From contig OZ005689.1 in assembly GCA_963930775.1 (NCBI GenBank), positions 8,320,854 through 8,384,853 of the forward strand: 64,000 nt of DNA. Direction: 5' to 3'. Position numbers and translations under genes: made by a program. Below are positions 1 through 12,000 of the stretch, in pieces. The notes beneath the pieces were generated by a model that made no database searches, was not told the DNA's origin, and saw only the letters and a program-made list of their open reading frames with translations. Origin of the DNA: Cliona cf. orientalis (taxonomy: Eukaryota; Porifera; Demospongiae; Clionaida; Clionaidae). Numbering within the stretch: the first letter of the stretch is position 1; the number at the start of each line of letters is the position of its first letter.

Positions 1-2
1 TA

Positions 3-3000
3 CTTTTATACAGCCAAGAGCGCAAGAAGTACTACTTGCACAAAGAGAAGGCTCGGTCTCAGCCAGAGAAGTATGTGACAATCATCATTGATGGCATGGA
101 CCAAAATAAGACCAACGTCCCAGCTTTGGTGCAAGAAACAAAGTCAACACAGAACTTGTACCGAGTCCGTACGCACCTGACAGGAGCACTAGTTCACACT
201 AGGTTTGTAAGTTGCAGGAGTGACTATAAATTAAGATACTGTAAATTCCAATCTTCTCATTTATTGCAGCAAAGTAGACTAGCTAATTCTAGAGTACATC
301 CAAAGTCTTTGATTGTGAACTCACTTTTTACGTACAGATCACCACATGGAAAGCTCATATATAGCTTCTACGACATCCTACAGTGGCCCCATGATAGCAA
401 TCTCACAATACAAGTATTGGGCACTGTGCTGAGTAAAATCAGTGATTCAGCACCACTTCCTCCTGTCCTTTACCTACAACTTGACAACACTTCCAGAGAG
501 AACAAGAATCGCTATGTGCTTGGATTTTGCTCTCTTCTGGTAAAAAAAGGAATCTTCAAAAAAGTAAGTTTATTTACAGTGATTTCGTCATTAAAATCTA
601 TGTTGAGCAAATAACAATTATTGCAGGTTAGGATTAACTTCCTACCAGTTGGTCACACGCACGAAGATGTTGATCAGTTCTTTTCAAAAGTGTCACACAA
701 GTTAAAAAAGAATAACATTGAGACAATCCAAGGTTTGTCACCAGTTTGAGTACGGGGTTGTCTATAATAGCTCAAGTGCAATTCCTCACTATTACCTGGG
801 ATGGGAGCGGGAGGGTGGCATAGCTCATGCAGTAGTCAAATTAAGTAGGGAATTTTGGGATCAATTCCAGGTGTCATGACTGCCCTATAGCTAGGTTATT
901 CCGTCTAACTGTTTTAACTACTAATGTTGATGGGATGAAGGATATCTGTGGTGCTCTAGCATACATATACTAGCTCGCAGGCATGAATAGAGAGAAGAAT
1001 CTGTGGTGCTCTAATACATGTACAGTTCAGCTGCCATCACTATAAATATTGTTATGACATTCTAGCATGGAATTTTCTCATTTTCACCGTTGATTTTTGT
1101 TGTACATTATTAATGATGTACTAGCTGCTACTGGATGAATAATAACTTCAGCATAAAATTTATTATTACAGATCTCATCAAGTTTACAAAAGAGAGTACA
1201 TCTCCTGAGCCGACTGTGGTGACACTGTCATCTGTTCATGATGTCAAGACCTGGATTACTCCCTTTCTTAATCCCTTCACTGGCCACTCAACTCCTCACT
1301 GCTTTAAGATTATCAAGGATGCAGAAGGGGAAGTGAAAATCTACTACAAATGTTGGAGTAGTGATCCCTGGTGCAAAGAGGATGAAGTTATCTTACCACT
1401 GAATGTGAGTATATTTCAAACCAAACCCCAATCACTCAGTGTAACATAATTATCACAGGGCAAAAAGTGAACTATCCTATACGTCATGATGTGTATGATA
1501 GATGGAGGATAGACCAGCTGCTACTATCCCTCACCTGTCCACTACTGGCCACACCAACTATCATTTTGCCTATCCCAGATACAATATATTACAACTATCT
1601 TACGTATGCTACACTGCATATCTGGCATGTTGTGGATAGTTGTGCTGTCATAAACCTAACACTTCTATCAGGATAGATCAACTTGCATAGTACTATCTTA
1701 TAGCTGATAGTTTCTGACAGAGATCTGCATTCGTAATCAGTATGGTACACTGTTCTAAAGTTGATACTTGCCGCTTTTATCGCGGGCTCACTGAGAAAAG
1801 CTATCTTCTCACGATTAGCAGCTCCAGCGCTAGCGCTAGCACTGCGATCGCGATCGAGGCCATCAGGGGGCGGAGTTAAACCAAGGGGTTAAATCTACAG
1901 CTGATCGGTGAACTCTGTACTCCAAGACCTGGCGCCAATAGTTGGAGTATTTCCATGTGTCTCTCGGAGAAGCTAAGAACATGCACTTGCTTTAAGTGAA
2001 AGGACAGCATTCTGGGCGGATTCTCAGCGCCATATAAACGTCAACAGGAGGTAAGCTTATTTAATTTTGGCATAAAAATTAGGCCTATAGCTATAAAATC
2101 CCATATTAGCGTGCTGCAGGGTGAGCATTAAAAAGAAAATACCTTTCCGAGGTCAATATTGTTTGTGTTCTATGTCTGTCAGTCAGATATATTGGGGTTT
2201 GTGGGTGTACTTATGTCAGTCTAATATGTTGGGCTTTGTGGGGGCATGTCCATCAGTCTGCTTTGTTGGGATTGCTGCCAATTTCATGATAATAACTTCA
2301 AGTGTTTAAATTCTGAACTGAGAACTAGCTATGGTAAAATTGGCAGCATTCCTGATATGTTGGGCTTTGTGGGTATACTTCCGTCATTCTGATATGTTGG
2401 ACTTTGTGGTGGTACGTCTGTCAGTCTGGCTTTGTAGGGTATATCCGTTAGTCTGATATACTGGGCTTTGTGGGGTACGTCCATCAGTCTGATATGTTGG
2501 GCTTCGTGGGTGTACTTCTATCAGTCTGATATGTTGGGCTTTGTGGGTGTACTTCTATCAGTCTGATATGTTGGACTTTGTGGGGGTACGTCCGTCAGTC
2601 TGATATGTTGGACTTTGTGGTGATACGTCCGTCAGTCTGATATGTTGGGCTTTGTGGGTATACTTCCGTTGGCCCGATATGTTGGACTTTGTGGGAGTAC
2701 ATTCGGCAGTCTGATATGTTAGGCTTTGTGGGGGTACGTCTAACAGTGTGATATGTTGGACTTTGTGGGAGTACATTCGGCAGTCTGATATGTTGGGCTT
2801 TGTACTTCCATCAATCTGGCTTTGTATGATTGTGTATTTCGATGGAGTGTGATTATCACTACTGTTTGTAGGATCAGTGGGAAGGATTGGTCCAGCAAAA
2901 AGGAGAGAAAGAAACGACAGAAGTGAGAAAATGCAGCGATGCCTACACTAGCGCTGGCAGTATCTTAAAAGCAGTATGGAGTTGATATGATGGTGTCAGA

Positions 3001-6000
3001 TGAAGGAAGAACTCAAAGAATACCAATTTACGGAGAAAACTTTTGAGACACAAGTTTGCTATTATAATAATGTTATTATACTTGATTGCTGTAAGTTTGT
3101 TATGGAATCTTGCACTGATTATAATAATTTCTGTATAATGGTGGGGTGACGTGGCGTGCATGGGATAGTTCATGTGGTTGTAGCATTCCCTGTATTGGAT
3201 GACCGTAGGATATTTCATGTGCTCCAACATCTATATATCTGCTAGAGTACAGCTGTATGACACGTGATGTGCCCACTATCTGTCCGCTACCCGGCACTTA
3301 GCCCTATCCTGCGGTGGGCACATCAGCAGAAATTTGAACTGCCATGCAGTCTAGGACATATCAAGACACATCCAATTTCCTATATCAATCCACCATCAAT
3401 CCAATAGTTTGGGAGATGGATATTTGCCCAGTGTATGTATTCATGTGTGTGCCCATCCTTGTTAAGCTAAGAACGTTCATGTTATTACTATTGTTGGTGC
3501 TCTGTGCTTTGGTGATTTAATTATCCCGGCAGACTCCGTGAACGTAGTTTGGGTATAGGATTGACTTTCGCCCTTAAAGCTGGAAGGGGGGGGGGGGGGG
3601 AGTTCGGGTGCCTAAGGGTGGTCGTGGCTCAGTGGTAGAGCGCTGGCGGCTCAAGTCAGTGGCCCTGGGTTCGATTCCCGGCGGCTGCCCCAATTTTTTC
3701 TCTTCCAGCTAGCTTTAGGATGTAGATGGGGTGATGAGAGTGTGTGTGCCCATCCTTGTTAAGCTAAGAACTTTCATGTTATTACTATGGTTGGTGCTCT
3801 GTGCTTTGGTGATTTAATTATCCCGGCAGACTCCATGAACGTAGTTTGGGTATAGGGTCCTTAAAGCTGGAAGGGGGGAGTTCGGGTGCCTAAGGGTGGT
3901 CGTGGCTCAGTGGTAGAGCGCTGGCGGCTCAAGTCAGTGGCCCTGGATTCGATTCCCAGCGGCTGCCCAGATTTTTTCTCTTCCAGCTAGCTTTAGGATG
4001 TAGATGGGGTGATGAGAGTGTGTGTGCCCATCCTTGTTAAGCTAAGAACTTTCATGTTATTACTATGGTTGGTGCTCTGTGCTTTGGTGATTTAATTATC
4101 CCGGCAGACTCCGTGAACGTAGTTTGGGTATAGGGTTGACTTTCGCCCTTAAAGCTGGAAGGGGGGGGGGGAGTTCGGGTGCCTAAGGGTGGTCGTGGCT
4201 CAGTGGTAGAGCGCTGGCGGCTCAAGTCAGTGGCCCTGGGTTCGATTCCCAGCGGCTGCCCCAATTTTTTCTCTTCCAGCTAGCTTTAGGATGTAGATGG
4301 GGTGATGAGAGTGTGTGTGCCCATCCTTGTTAAGCTAAGAACTTTCATGTTATTACTATGGTTGGTGCTCTGTGCTTTGGTGATTTAATTATCCCGGCAG
4401 ACTCCATGAACGTAGTTTGGGTATAGGGTTGACTTTCGCCCTTAAAGCTGGAAGGGGGGAGTTCGGGTGCCTAAGGGTGGTCGTGGCTCAGTGGTAGAGC
4501 GCTGGCGGCTCAAGTCAGTGGCCCTAGGCCTGGGTTCGATTCCCGGCGACTGCCCGGATTTTTTCTCTTCCAGCTAGCTTTAGGATGTAGATGGGGTGAT
4601 AAGAGTGTGGGTGCCCATACTTGTTAAGCTATATAAGAACTTTCATGCAGGACATGCCTAGTGGCGAGCCACCAATCCTGCCACCAACTGCAGATAAAAT
4701 AGAAGTAAATAAGCTGAGGGATGATATTCCAAAATTCAAGCAATGGATTTCTCCCTCTTCATCTGATGCTTGGGATGTATTCCTTGAACGTGAACTAGAT
4801 GATCTCCTCTCAACGCACGAAGCTGCTTGGGCAATGCAGGCTATTTGGAATAGTGTTGAGCACCCTGAGCGTCCATCAACAATCCCAGAACCGCAACATG
4901 AAGTAGATCCCAGTCTAATGTCCATGATTGAAGCTACATTGAATCCACCTTGTAGAGTAAGTATATTATAAGATATTAGTATGGCTCTCATATCTTATAC
5001 AGCTATTGTTAGGGGACACTTCAAAACTAGCTACATGCATAATATTTTCTCCTATTATTATAAAGTTGGTTTCGGGGACTCCGGATCCATCACGCGCACA
5101 AAAGTCAAAGTAGCTGCAGGTAGTCATACCTGGTCATTACCAGTACGCATGTAGGATATTTTAAGCTTACCAGCTCAAGGATGGTTCAAAGTTCATAGCA
5201 TCATGGCCCTAAACCCTATAGTCCTCCTTCCTTTTATAGTATAATTTAATTTGTTTGAAGTGTCCCCTTAAATATTGGCAACTTCTATGATTATCATTGA
5301 CAAGTCAATCTAATGCAAACACTATCACAAAACTGGTTCTGGGTATTATCCTGTATTTTGGGGACTCCGAAGCAAAGTAGCCCATGGTAGTCATACCTGG
5401 ACATTACTGGTATGCATGTAGGATATTTTAAGCACCATCATGGCCCTAAACCCTAGCCACCTCCTTCCTTATAGTATTATAGCGATTTTATTTACTTGAA
5501 GTGTCCTTGGCAACTTTAATCTTACATGAGAGTACACTCCATTTAGTAAATTGCATCGACTGTCGACGAGATAGTGCAATATTATTGCAAACTTCGTTAT
5601 CCAGCATAGGCTCCAACCTTTCCTGAACAGCTCCAGGGACATGGACCACACCCACTAGATCTGTCCATCATTAATTAAAACTCCGCCCACACCACACCCA
5701 ATATGATTGAATTTGATGACCACAAAGCCCAGAATATATTTTCTAGAGCATGAATTTGCAAGCCTAGTAGACCTCCTGTAGTGTTGCTACTGTAAAAACC
5801 AAAGTTTGTAAGGCACTACCACAAGCAGCTTGTTCATTTTACCACCAATAAGTGATTAGTTGTACTACTACTACAGTGTTTATGCTAGTGTCTGGACCTC
5901 TTCCGGGACCAATAATACAATTATAGAAGAACCTTCCGGGACGCGGGACAATTGCTAAAAATCCGGGACTGTCCCGGAGATTCAGGGACAGTTGGAGCCT

Positions 6001-6798
6001 ATGATCCAGACTGCAGTGCTGTGTTTAATACAGTGTGTATCAGGTCTACGTATAATTATACGTTAGAAATAAGCTTTAATACCTAGCTGTTTTATTTGGA
6101 GCGATCACCTGATTTATTGTCCTTGCGATAGCGCCTCCATCAACCTATCGAGACACCAATTCGAGTCATGCGCATGCGCATTAGTGCCCGCAGTTCAGCG
6201 CATGCGCATTAGTGCAATCGGTATAGCTACCTAAAGCCACACTCGCACAAAAGTTACTACTAAGCCCCCAATGCCGGTACCTAAATTTAGGTAGCTGTAC
6301 CTACCACACCCCTGTTTGTTAAGGTTATTGGTGCCTGAATTGCAGCAGTTACCTAAATTTAGGTAGCAAGTAAGGGTATACTATATAATAATTATACATT
6401 TTACAAACTTTCGGTCATTTCAGATGTATAATGGCACCTACCGCAGCAAACAGCATGCAGTGCAAGCTGTAAGTGATACTTCCTTGGTGGAAATTGGCCA
6501 TCTTGTCGCTGTTGATTGCGAAAATTGCGATAAGGAGCCATTGCTGGGGAAAGTGCTGAAGGTTCTGAATGAAGAAGTTGAAATTGTGTGGCTAGAGGGA
6601 GAATACAGCAAATCCTGGAGGGTCGCAAAGCAGAGGGATCCAAGAAATAAGAGGAAAATGGTTGATTGGACAGACACCATTCCAAAAGCATCGATCATTT
6701 TATTTGATTTTGAACTGACCACCACTAATCACCTACGAAAAAGGAGTATCGAGCATCTTAAGAAAGCTTATGCTGAGATAAGAAGCAGAAATCACTGA
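3..6798 (+). CDS. DUF7869-like protein, six exons, 5' end outside the window
   Basis: Exons inferred from GT/AG boundaries and kept reading frame: 3-202, 338-563, 627-732, 1172-1404, 4651-4956 and 6424-6798 (stop). All junction phases agree (2, 0, 1, 0, 0) and no internal stop is seen, so the gene looks intact. Exon 1 has IDGMDQ; exon 2 has LQLDN followed by ENKNRY; exon 3 has VGHTHEDVDQFFS. These acidic blocks resemble the RNase-H-like DUF7869 domain common in invertebrate genomes and thought to be transposon-derived (family recognised from memory). Exons 5-6 add about 225 residues with a WLEGEYSKSW block and a basic C-terminal helix. The exon-4 donor could instead join an AG at 1458, giving a quick stop (GKK then TGA), but phase-0 joining to 4651 keeps the frame. 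The 3.2-kb intron holds the minisatellite and tRNA-like array. Function unknown; the family call is moderate and the exon chain is good. Confidence 0.62.
2165..2830. repeat. Minisatellite, about 37-bp unit
   Basis: About sixteen degenerate units of the type TCAGTCTGATATGTTGGGCT followed by TTGTGGGTGTACTTC. They vary mainly in the GTAC-TCC segment between units. The array lies in the long intron of the DUF7869-like gene. Short reading frames across it on both strands are by-products of the repeat. Confidence 0.85.
3618..3689 (+). pseudogene. tRNA-like unit 1
   Basis: Folds as a 7-bp acceptor (GTGGTCG with CGGCTGC), a D arm GCTC/GAGC, an anticodon arm CTGGC/GTCAG and a T arm CTGGG/CCCGG. It has matches to the pol III A box (TGGCTCAGTGGT) and B box (GGTTCGATTCC). 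The anticodon loop is GGCTCAA, with G rather than U at position 33, so it is probably not a working tRNA. CCA follows the discriminator by chance or descent. Confidence 0.6.
3896..3967 (+). pseudogene. tRNA-like unit 2
   Basis: Same cloverleaf as unit 1, but the T loop/B box is changed (GGATTCGATTCC) and the T stem is weakened (CTGGA/CCCAG). Confidence 0.55.
4189..4260 (+). pseudogene. tRNA-like unit 3
   Basis: Same cloverleaf with an intact B box; the T stem ends in CCCAG. It lies after a ten-base poly-G run. Confidence 0.55.
4477..4554 (+). pseudogene. tRNA-like unit 4, with a 6-nt insertion
   Basis: The variable region is enlarged by a small duplication (GCCCTAGGCCTGGG), and the acceptor 3' strand reads CGACTGC. 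The B box is intact. It is the most diverged of the four. Confidence 0.5.
5068..5515. repeat. Two diverged direct repeats (~200 bp)
   Basis: Segments near 5068-5275 and 5345-5515 share GGGGACTCCG, GTCATACCTGG, GCATGTAGGATATTTTAAGC and ATCATGGCCCTAAACCCTA in the same order. Both end near a GAAGTGTCC motif. They lie in the last intron of the DUF7869-like gene and probably represent one dispersed repeat inserted or duplicated there. Confidence 0.7.
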
Positions 6799-7913
6799 AT
6801 AAGCTTACATAATATCTTGAGAGAGTGAATTTATAGTAGATTTGTTATCATCTAGCAATGCTTACAATACACCATGTTAATACTCTGATTATTACAAAAT
6901 GCATTTTGGAGGTAATATTGATATGATTTATAATCAGCAATGCTGACAAAGTGGCTAATTTTGATCAGTAATATTAATTAATGCTAGCAGAATCATTCAA
7001 TTTACTTCAAATCCTGCAAAAGAGAATTGGACAAAATAAAAGAGAATGTGTTTAGTATGCATAGGCCCTTACCTGTTTGGCACAAAGCATTTTCATTGTG
7101 AAGTAACGCTATAGTAAAATTTTATGCCAAATAGTTACATACCTACATCCTTGTTGAGGATAATCCTTTGAATATGACAGTTAATTACCTTGGCATAAAA
7201 TTACCCCTTTAATAGAATAGACTAATAGCATATAGCTACGTGAACATCACTGGCATAAAGGTGTACAGCAAGGGAGACTTAGCGTAAAATTTTCCCTTGA
7301 TGCAGCAAGCAGGGATTAGCATAAAATCTCCAAATAGCCATGTACACAATGTTCGGTAAAGGGTCGTCAACGTACCCCGCGCGCCCGTAATTTTTTTTAT
7401 GGGCAAACATTGCAAATGCATGGCTTCCTATACAAACAACACTCTAGGGGTGATTTAAAGGCGTGAATCAAAAATCCAACGAGATTAAACTTGTTTCAAT
7501 CCATTCTGCGTGCCCATACTATTATTATGGCCTGAAATTAGTGCTCTAATCTTTTCGGTTCTTAAATTTTTTTTCAAGAAGCGGACACACTAAGCAGAAA
7601 AAAAAGTCCAGAAACCACCACATAGTTGAGTTGGATGCATAATAGATGCATGCAATGCAAGCAGGCAGCCTAAACTTCAATCCCCCCTCCCATCCAATTG
7701 GAGGCTCTGGATCCGCCCCTGCATTTCTGCCAAGTTTGAAAAATTGGCAAAGACCAATTGTCGATAACTGGCATGAAGTGCCAATACTAATTATCAACAT
7801 AGTATGGTTTTCTCCCACATGAGCTGTTGCTTAGGAACATCGCTTCCGTTGCTAAATTATATCTGCTTTTATGCGCATTGTCTGGAATCGCTACCATTAT
7901 GATTCTGTATACC
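6799..7913. other. Non-coding AT-rich stretch
   Basis: No convincing coding frame or structured element seen. A GGATCCGCCCCTG string near 7711 resembles dispersed-repeat sequence, but no boundaries could be drawn. Confidence 0.4.
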
Positions 7914-7925
7914 TACCATTGTTAC

Positions 7926-8215
7926 TAGTCTCGCTAGCCACACCCTTCAATCTCAAGAGAAAGAGGGTCTGGTGACCATGCGTATAGCTAGTTGTTCCGT
8001 CGGAATGCAATAATTACAAAATACGTCACGGATAACCGCAAACAACGCGAGGCCCACTGCATTGCGCGCGCGCCGCCAGTAAAGCGTTGCCAAGCAATAA
8101 ATTCAAATCTCGAATCTGATTGGACGCGACCAAATCCTGTCGCCAGAACAACTCGTTGTATGCATGGTCACCAGACCCCCCTTTCCCTCGGATTGTGGGG
8201 TGTGGCTTGCGAGAC
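7926..8215. mobile_element. MITE, TAGTCTCG terminal repeats, 12-bp target duplication
   Basis: The ends are inverted: TAGTCTCGCTAGCCACACCC on the left and GGGTGTGGCTTGCGAGAC on the right. A second inner match pairs AGAGGGTCTGGTGACCATGC with GCATGGTCACCAGACC. The flanks TACCATTGTTAC at 7914-7925 and 8216-8227 are identical, giving a 12-bp target duplication. No transposase frame. The long duplication and the TIR suggest a Mutator-like non-autonomous element (inference). It shares TAGTCTCG and an inner GGAATGCAATAATT with the copy at 17411-17732. Confidence 0.85.
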
Positions 8216-8676
8216 TACCATTGTTACATGATAATGATTGTTTTCGTAGTATAATATATATTGATCAACAAGCACAATCACTACTTTCTATACTTGGCAT
8301 CATCTAATCTAAGTTCTGAAAAATACCAAAATTTAATTTATGGACTGCAGTACAATACCAAGAGTGTACTCTAAAACAATTGCCATCACATAACAATGGC
8401 AAGTGAAGGAAAGGATCTGATGATTTCTTGTCGGCATTGTGCTAGAAGCAAGTGCAACTCAGATAACCCATGTTAATGTGACCCACCAGTTTTTGCAGTG
8501 CTAGCTAGCTAGCTAGCTAGCTTGCCGGCCTGCACGCTTGCCGCATGCATGCATGTGCATGTGCTATAGGGATGTATATAATATTATAATATTATTATTA
8601 ATAGTAAATGTGATACATCATCCCTACAAAACTTGTTTGTGTACTTTTTGGCTCTGCCTCCCTAAGAAAATGGCTC

Positions 8677-8775
8677 AATGGCAAAGCTTCAAGCCGCTAT
8701 GTGTTTCTATCTGGAGTCCAACAGGGATCAGTCCTGGATCCCTTGCTATTTTTGCTCTTCATTAATTATACCATA
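8677..8775 (+). pseudogene. LINE reverse-transcriptase fragment
   Basis: One frame reads a block equivalent to the RT motif SGVPQGSVLGPLLFLLFIN, here SGVQQGSVLDPLLFLLFIN, directly after SSRYVFL. It is about 33 codons long with no flanking homology recognised and stops soon after. A dead fragment of a non-LTR retrotransposon. Confidence 0.7.
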
Positions 8776-9053
8776 GCCACTTTGGAACTCGGTGATGGTA
8801 GTTCTGAATGAATCATCACAGATTGATATGCAAAATATAACCGGAGAAATTGGTAGCATAAACAATGAGCATATTACATAAAACTACTAGTAATAATATA
8901 TGTCAGCCTTTTTAGTTAGAATAGCTACATGTAATGCTCCAATAATATGTATTAATGTTTAAAATCATTAGTCAGTATAGTTTATAATTCCGTGGTAGCT
9001 ATTGGGTTAGTAAACCATGTATTATTATTAACTGATTCTCTTCTAATAGGCTC

Positions 9054-12000
9054 CAGTCTGTGAAATAATTAAAGATCTTAAAATCCAAATCTATAGTGAT
9101 TAATGGTTTATCAATATATAAATCATACCGTTTTGATGATTGTTCGCATGTACTTCTTCTTATAATAACTATCACCACTATTACTATAGCAATAACATTA
9201 TTATTAGTATTATAATATTATTATGGTCTGACCAATAGCTTATAGGAGTCTATAAGCCCTTGGTCAGACTCAATAATACATAATTGTTACATTATCACGT
9301 ATAACATACCTGTTATAGTACTTATCAGCAAGAAAATAACAGATGCCACTGGGACTACTATGTAACTCGGTTTAGTGGAATGTTGTTGATCTATACAAGA
9401 TATTGTAAAGCTGATTAGGTGCTGTATTATACTTTGTAGAGTAATACCACTTCTATTGCTAATCAGATTTGATTAGAATGAATGTATATTACTTAACTAG
9501 TATATAGCTATAATAACTTGTTATGACTTACTAGCCTATTATTGTTATGACTATCACGGATCTCAATATAAAAATTTAATAATAATTGTCATGGTGGTAT
9601 TATACCTTGTCCACAAGTGCTGTAAGATTTAACGAGGGGCTGGCCATCAATCCGTTTCTTGTCACTATTGAATATAAATACACTTATGTGGTACCCAATA
9701 TTTTTTTTCGTGTTTTGCAAATTAATTGACGTTTGAATTGTGTTGCTATTCTGATGCCGGTCAATTTTCTCCATGTTCAAATTTATTAGGTCATACGGGT
9801 TTGTGATATGCTGCCAGTACACAACAACACAAGTAGAGGTAGTATTGTTATCAAAGGAACACTCGATATGTACTGTACAGCTGGTGCTATCAAATACGAT
9901 TGAGGACCTAATGTTATCTTCAGGTTTTACTTCTTCTCTCTCAATATATTCTGCATAATAATTATATAATATTATAACGTTAACTATTGTCATTGTCACA
10001 GTTGCACACACAGTATCCTAATAGCATAAATTAAGTATTGTCAATGGCTTAATATTATATACGCTCAAGTTAAGGAATGTGTAACTGCCATGCTACACTG
10101 CATGGGGCTTCATGAAATGGAAAGCCACAACTGGTGCTCTGCCATCTTCTCTGACTTCAGAAATGCTTTCAACAGTGTGTCACATAAATTGCTACTGAAT
10201 AAGCTGTCAGTCCTATATAAGTGTCATGTATATAATTATACATGGTGTCGTCGACAGCAAAATCTGTGGTTTGTAACTAATTATAACAGCTGGTGACATG
10301 TCTGGACTTCTCTATGTACTATTTTTAGCCAATATAAAAATATATGAAAGATACACATTTTGCAATGTGCCTATAGTGATAATTATGCCCTCTTCTCTTT
10401 TACAGGAATCTTAAGCCCTATTATGTGACAATTGCTATGCAATATGAGGAAGTATACCTTCTTGTGTCACTGATACATTCTGAGGAAATCCTGCCCCACG
10501 CCTTAAAGGTAGCCCATCATTGCCAATAGTGTACAAAATTATAGTATAGGTGCCTTTTCTGAGGTTTCTCAGGCTTCCTTGTGTAATACTTGTTTGGTTA
10601 CTATTTTGAGTTACAAGGTAGTGTACATTGTCATTGTCTTCAGTTGAATGAATAATTGCCAGGAATCCAGGAATAAGGACATCGTTTACAAGAAATTTGC
10701 AGCTAATACTGATTTGACCCGGAGTGCTGTTTGAAATGAATATATCTTGGATGTAATGAGTACCTAAAATGAGAGAGTATCAATTAAGGGCAAATGATGT
10801 GGTGGGAATAAACTAGAGGAGTTGCTCAGGCATGCCTGGATGATTCAGAAACGTGCACAGCTTGTATACTTTAAGCAGCTGATTCTTTACACCATTATAA
10901 CCACCATTGATACTCAGCAAAGCGTTGAGCACCTGTGTTTACTATCATAGTAGAAGTGTGATCTTTAATGGTATTTGGAGTACCTAGTCTAGTACTATAA
11001 TAACCAAATGTTATGCACAGGTCGGTATAATGCTGAATCAGATAATTATATTAAATTTGCCCTCTTACAATGTGTGGCAAATAGTCACTGTCATAGTGGT
11101 GTTAAATTGGTTCTATAGATAATTTCTCTTTAACATTATTTCAGAAACCATTGGGATATAATTATTATACAACATACTTCATATTCATTATGTTAAAGAA
11201 CCTTACTTAGCTTGCCATTTTCAACTATCATTGTATTCCCAGCTTCGTTGGAGGCACTTATATTAAATGTACACAACTGTTGCAGTTGAACGTAACAGTT
11301 CAGAGTGAGTGTAACATTGTCAGTATTACTCTTTTGGTCAATGTCCAGACAATTAGATATGTTCATTTCTTCTGGTTTGTCTGTGTTAATTAAGTTTACA
11401 GACACAGTATAATTTTCTGGTGTTCGAGGACCAGATATTTCTTGAACGTAATTCAAAATTATGTTTACTGCAATAATATCTTCAAGATTAACAAGAACAT
11501 CAACATCAGAAAGTTGAACTCTTTTTGGTACTGCAATAAATGAAAAGCTATAGCTAGATACCGGTCATATTATTATCAATAATTATTATTACTTACATTC
11601 GTAAGAAAAACGCATATCAATTGAGCTTGCTGTCCCATTCTTTGCTCCCTCCACATTGTTTCTTGGGATAACTATAAAGTGGAAGAGTTTAGTGGGATCT
11701 GGATTATCAGGTTCAAATATATAAGTCTTCTCAAATATAGTGCAGTCACTGATAAGGTGAGCTCTGTATCTTGAAGCCTGTCTGGATCCAGTATCAGCTT
11801 TGATATTATCATAGATGTCCAAACAATAGACAATGTCAGGCTCAGCTGTTGTGAGATTGAAAGAAAAAGGCTTTTCCCATGTGAGTGTGATAACTGATGA
11901 TGTACTTCTCCCAGTAAGAGATAGAACAGCATCAAGAGCCCCTGTACATTTTTAAAATGTAATGGTCACCTTTTAAATAATTATTATGAATGCAAGCAGC

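Larger units (their letters stand above)
3446..4650 (+). repeat. Tandem array of four ~295-bp units, each with a tRNA-like core
   Basis: The landmark CCCATCCTTGTTAAGC recurs at 3452, 3749, 4027 and 4320, with a degenerate copy at 4614, giving periods of 297, 278, 293 and 294 bp. Each unit contains, in order, a poly-G stretch after AAAGCTGGAAG, a tRNA-like core, a partial inverse (CTTCCAGCTAGCTTTAGG) and a shared AT-rich spacer. The arrangement looks like a tRNA-derived SINE amplified in tandem. It ends abruptly 3 bp from the acceptor of the next exon of the host gene: the last partial unit runs to about 4640 and the exon starts at 4651. Confidence 0.88.

Noticed and set aside
2165..2830. CRISPR-like array
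   Set aside because: Units are contiguous without unique spacers, in an animal intron. A minisatellite explains it.
4052..4264. Minus-strand frame reading GIEPRATDLSRQRSTTEPRP
   Set aside because: This is the well-known spurious translation of tRNA-like sequence.
3618..4554. Functional tRNA genes
   Set aside because: All four cores lack U33 in the anticodon loop, two have weak T stems, one has an insertion, and they are embedded in a larger tandem repeat.
8677..10245. One broken LINE covering both RT fragments
   Set aside because: The RT blocks are in the wrong order along the strand, so two independent fragments are more likely.
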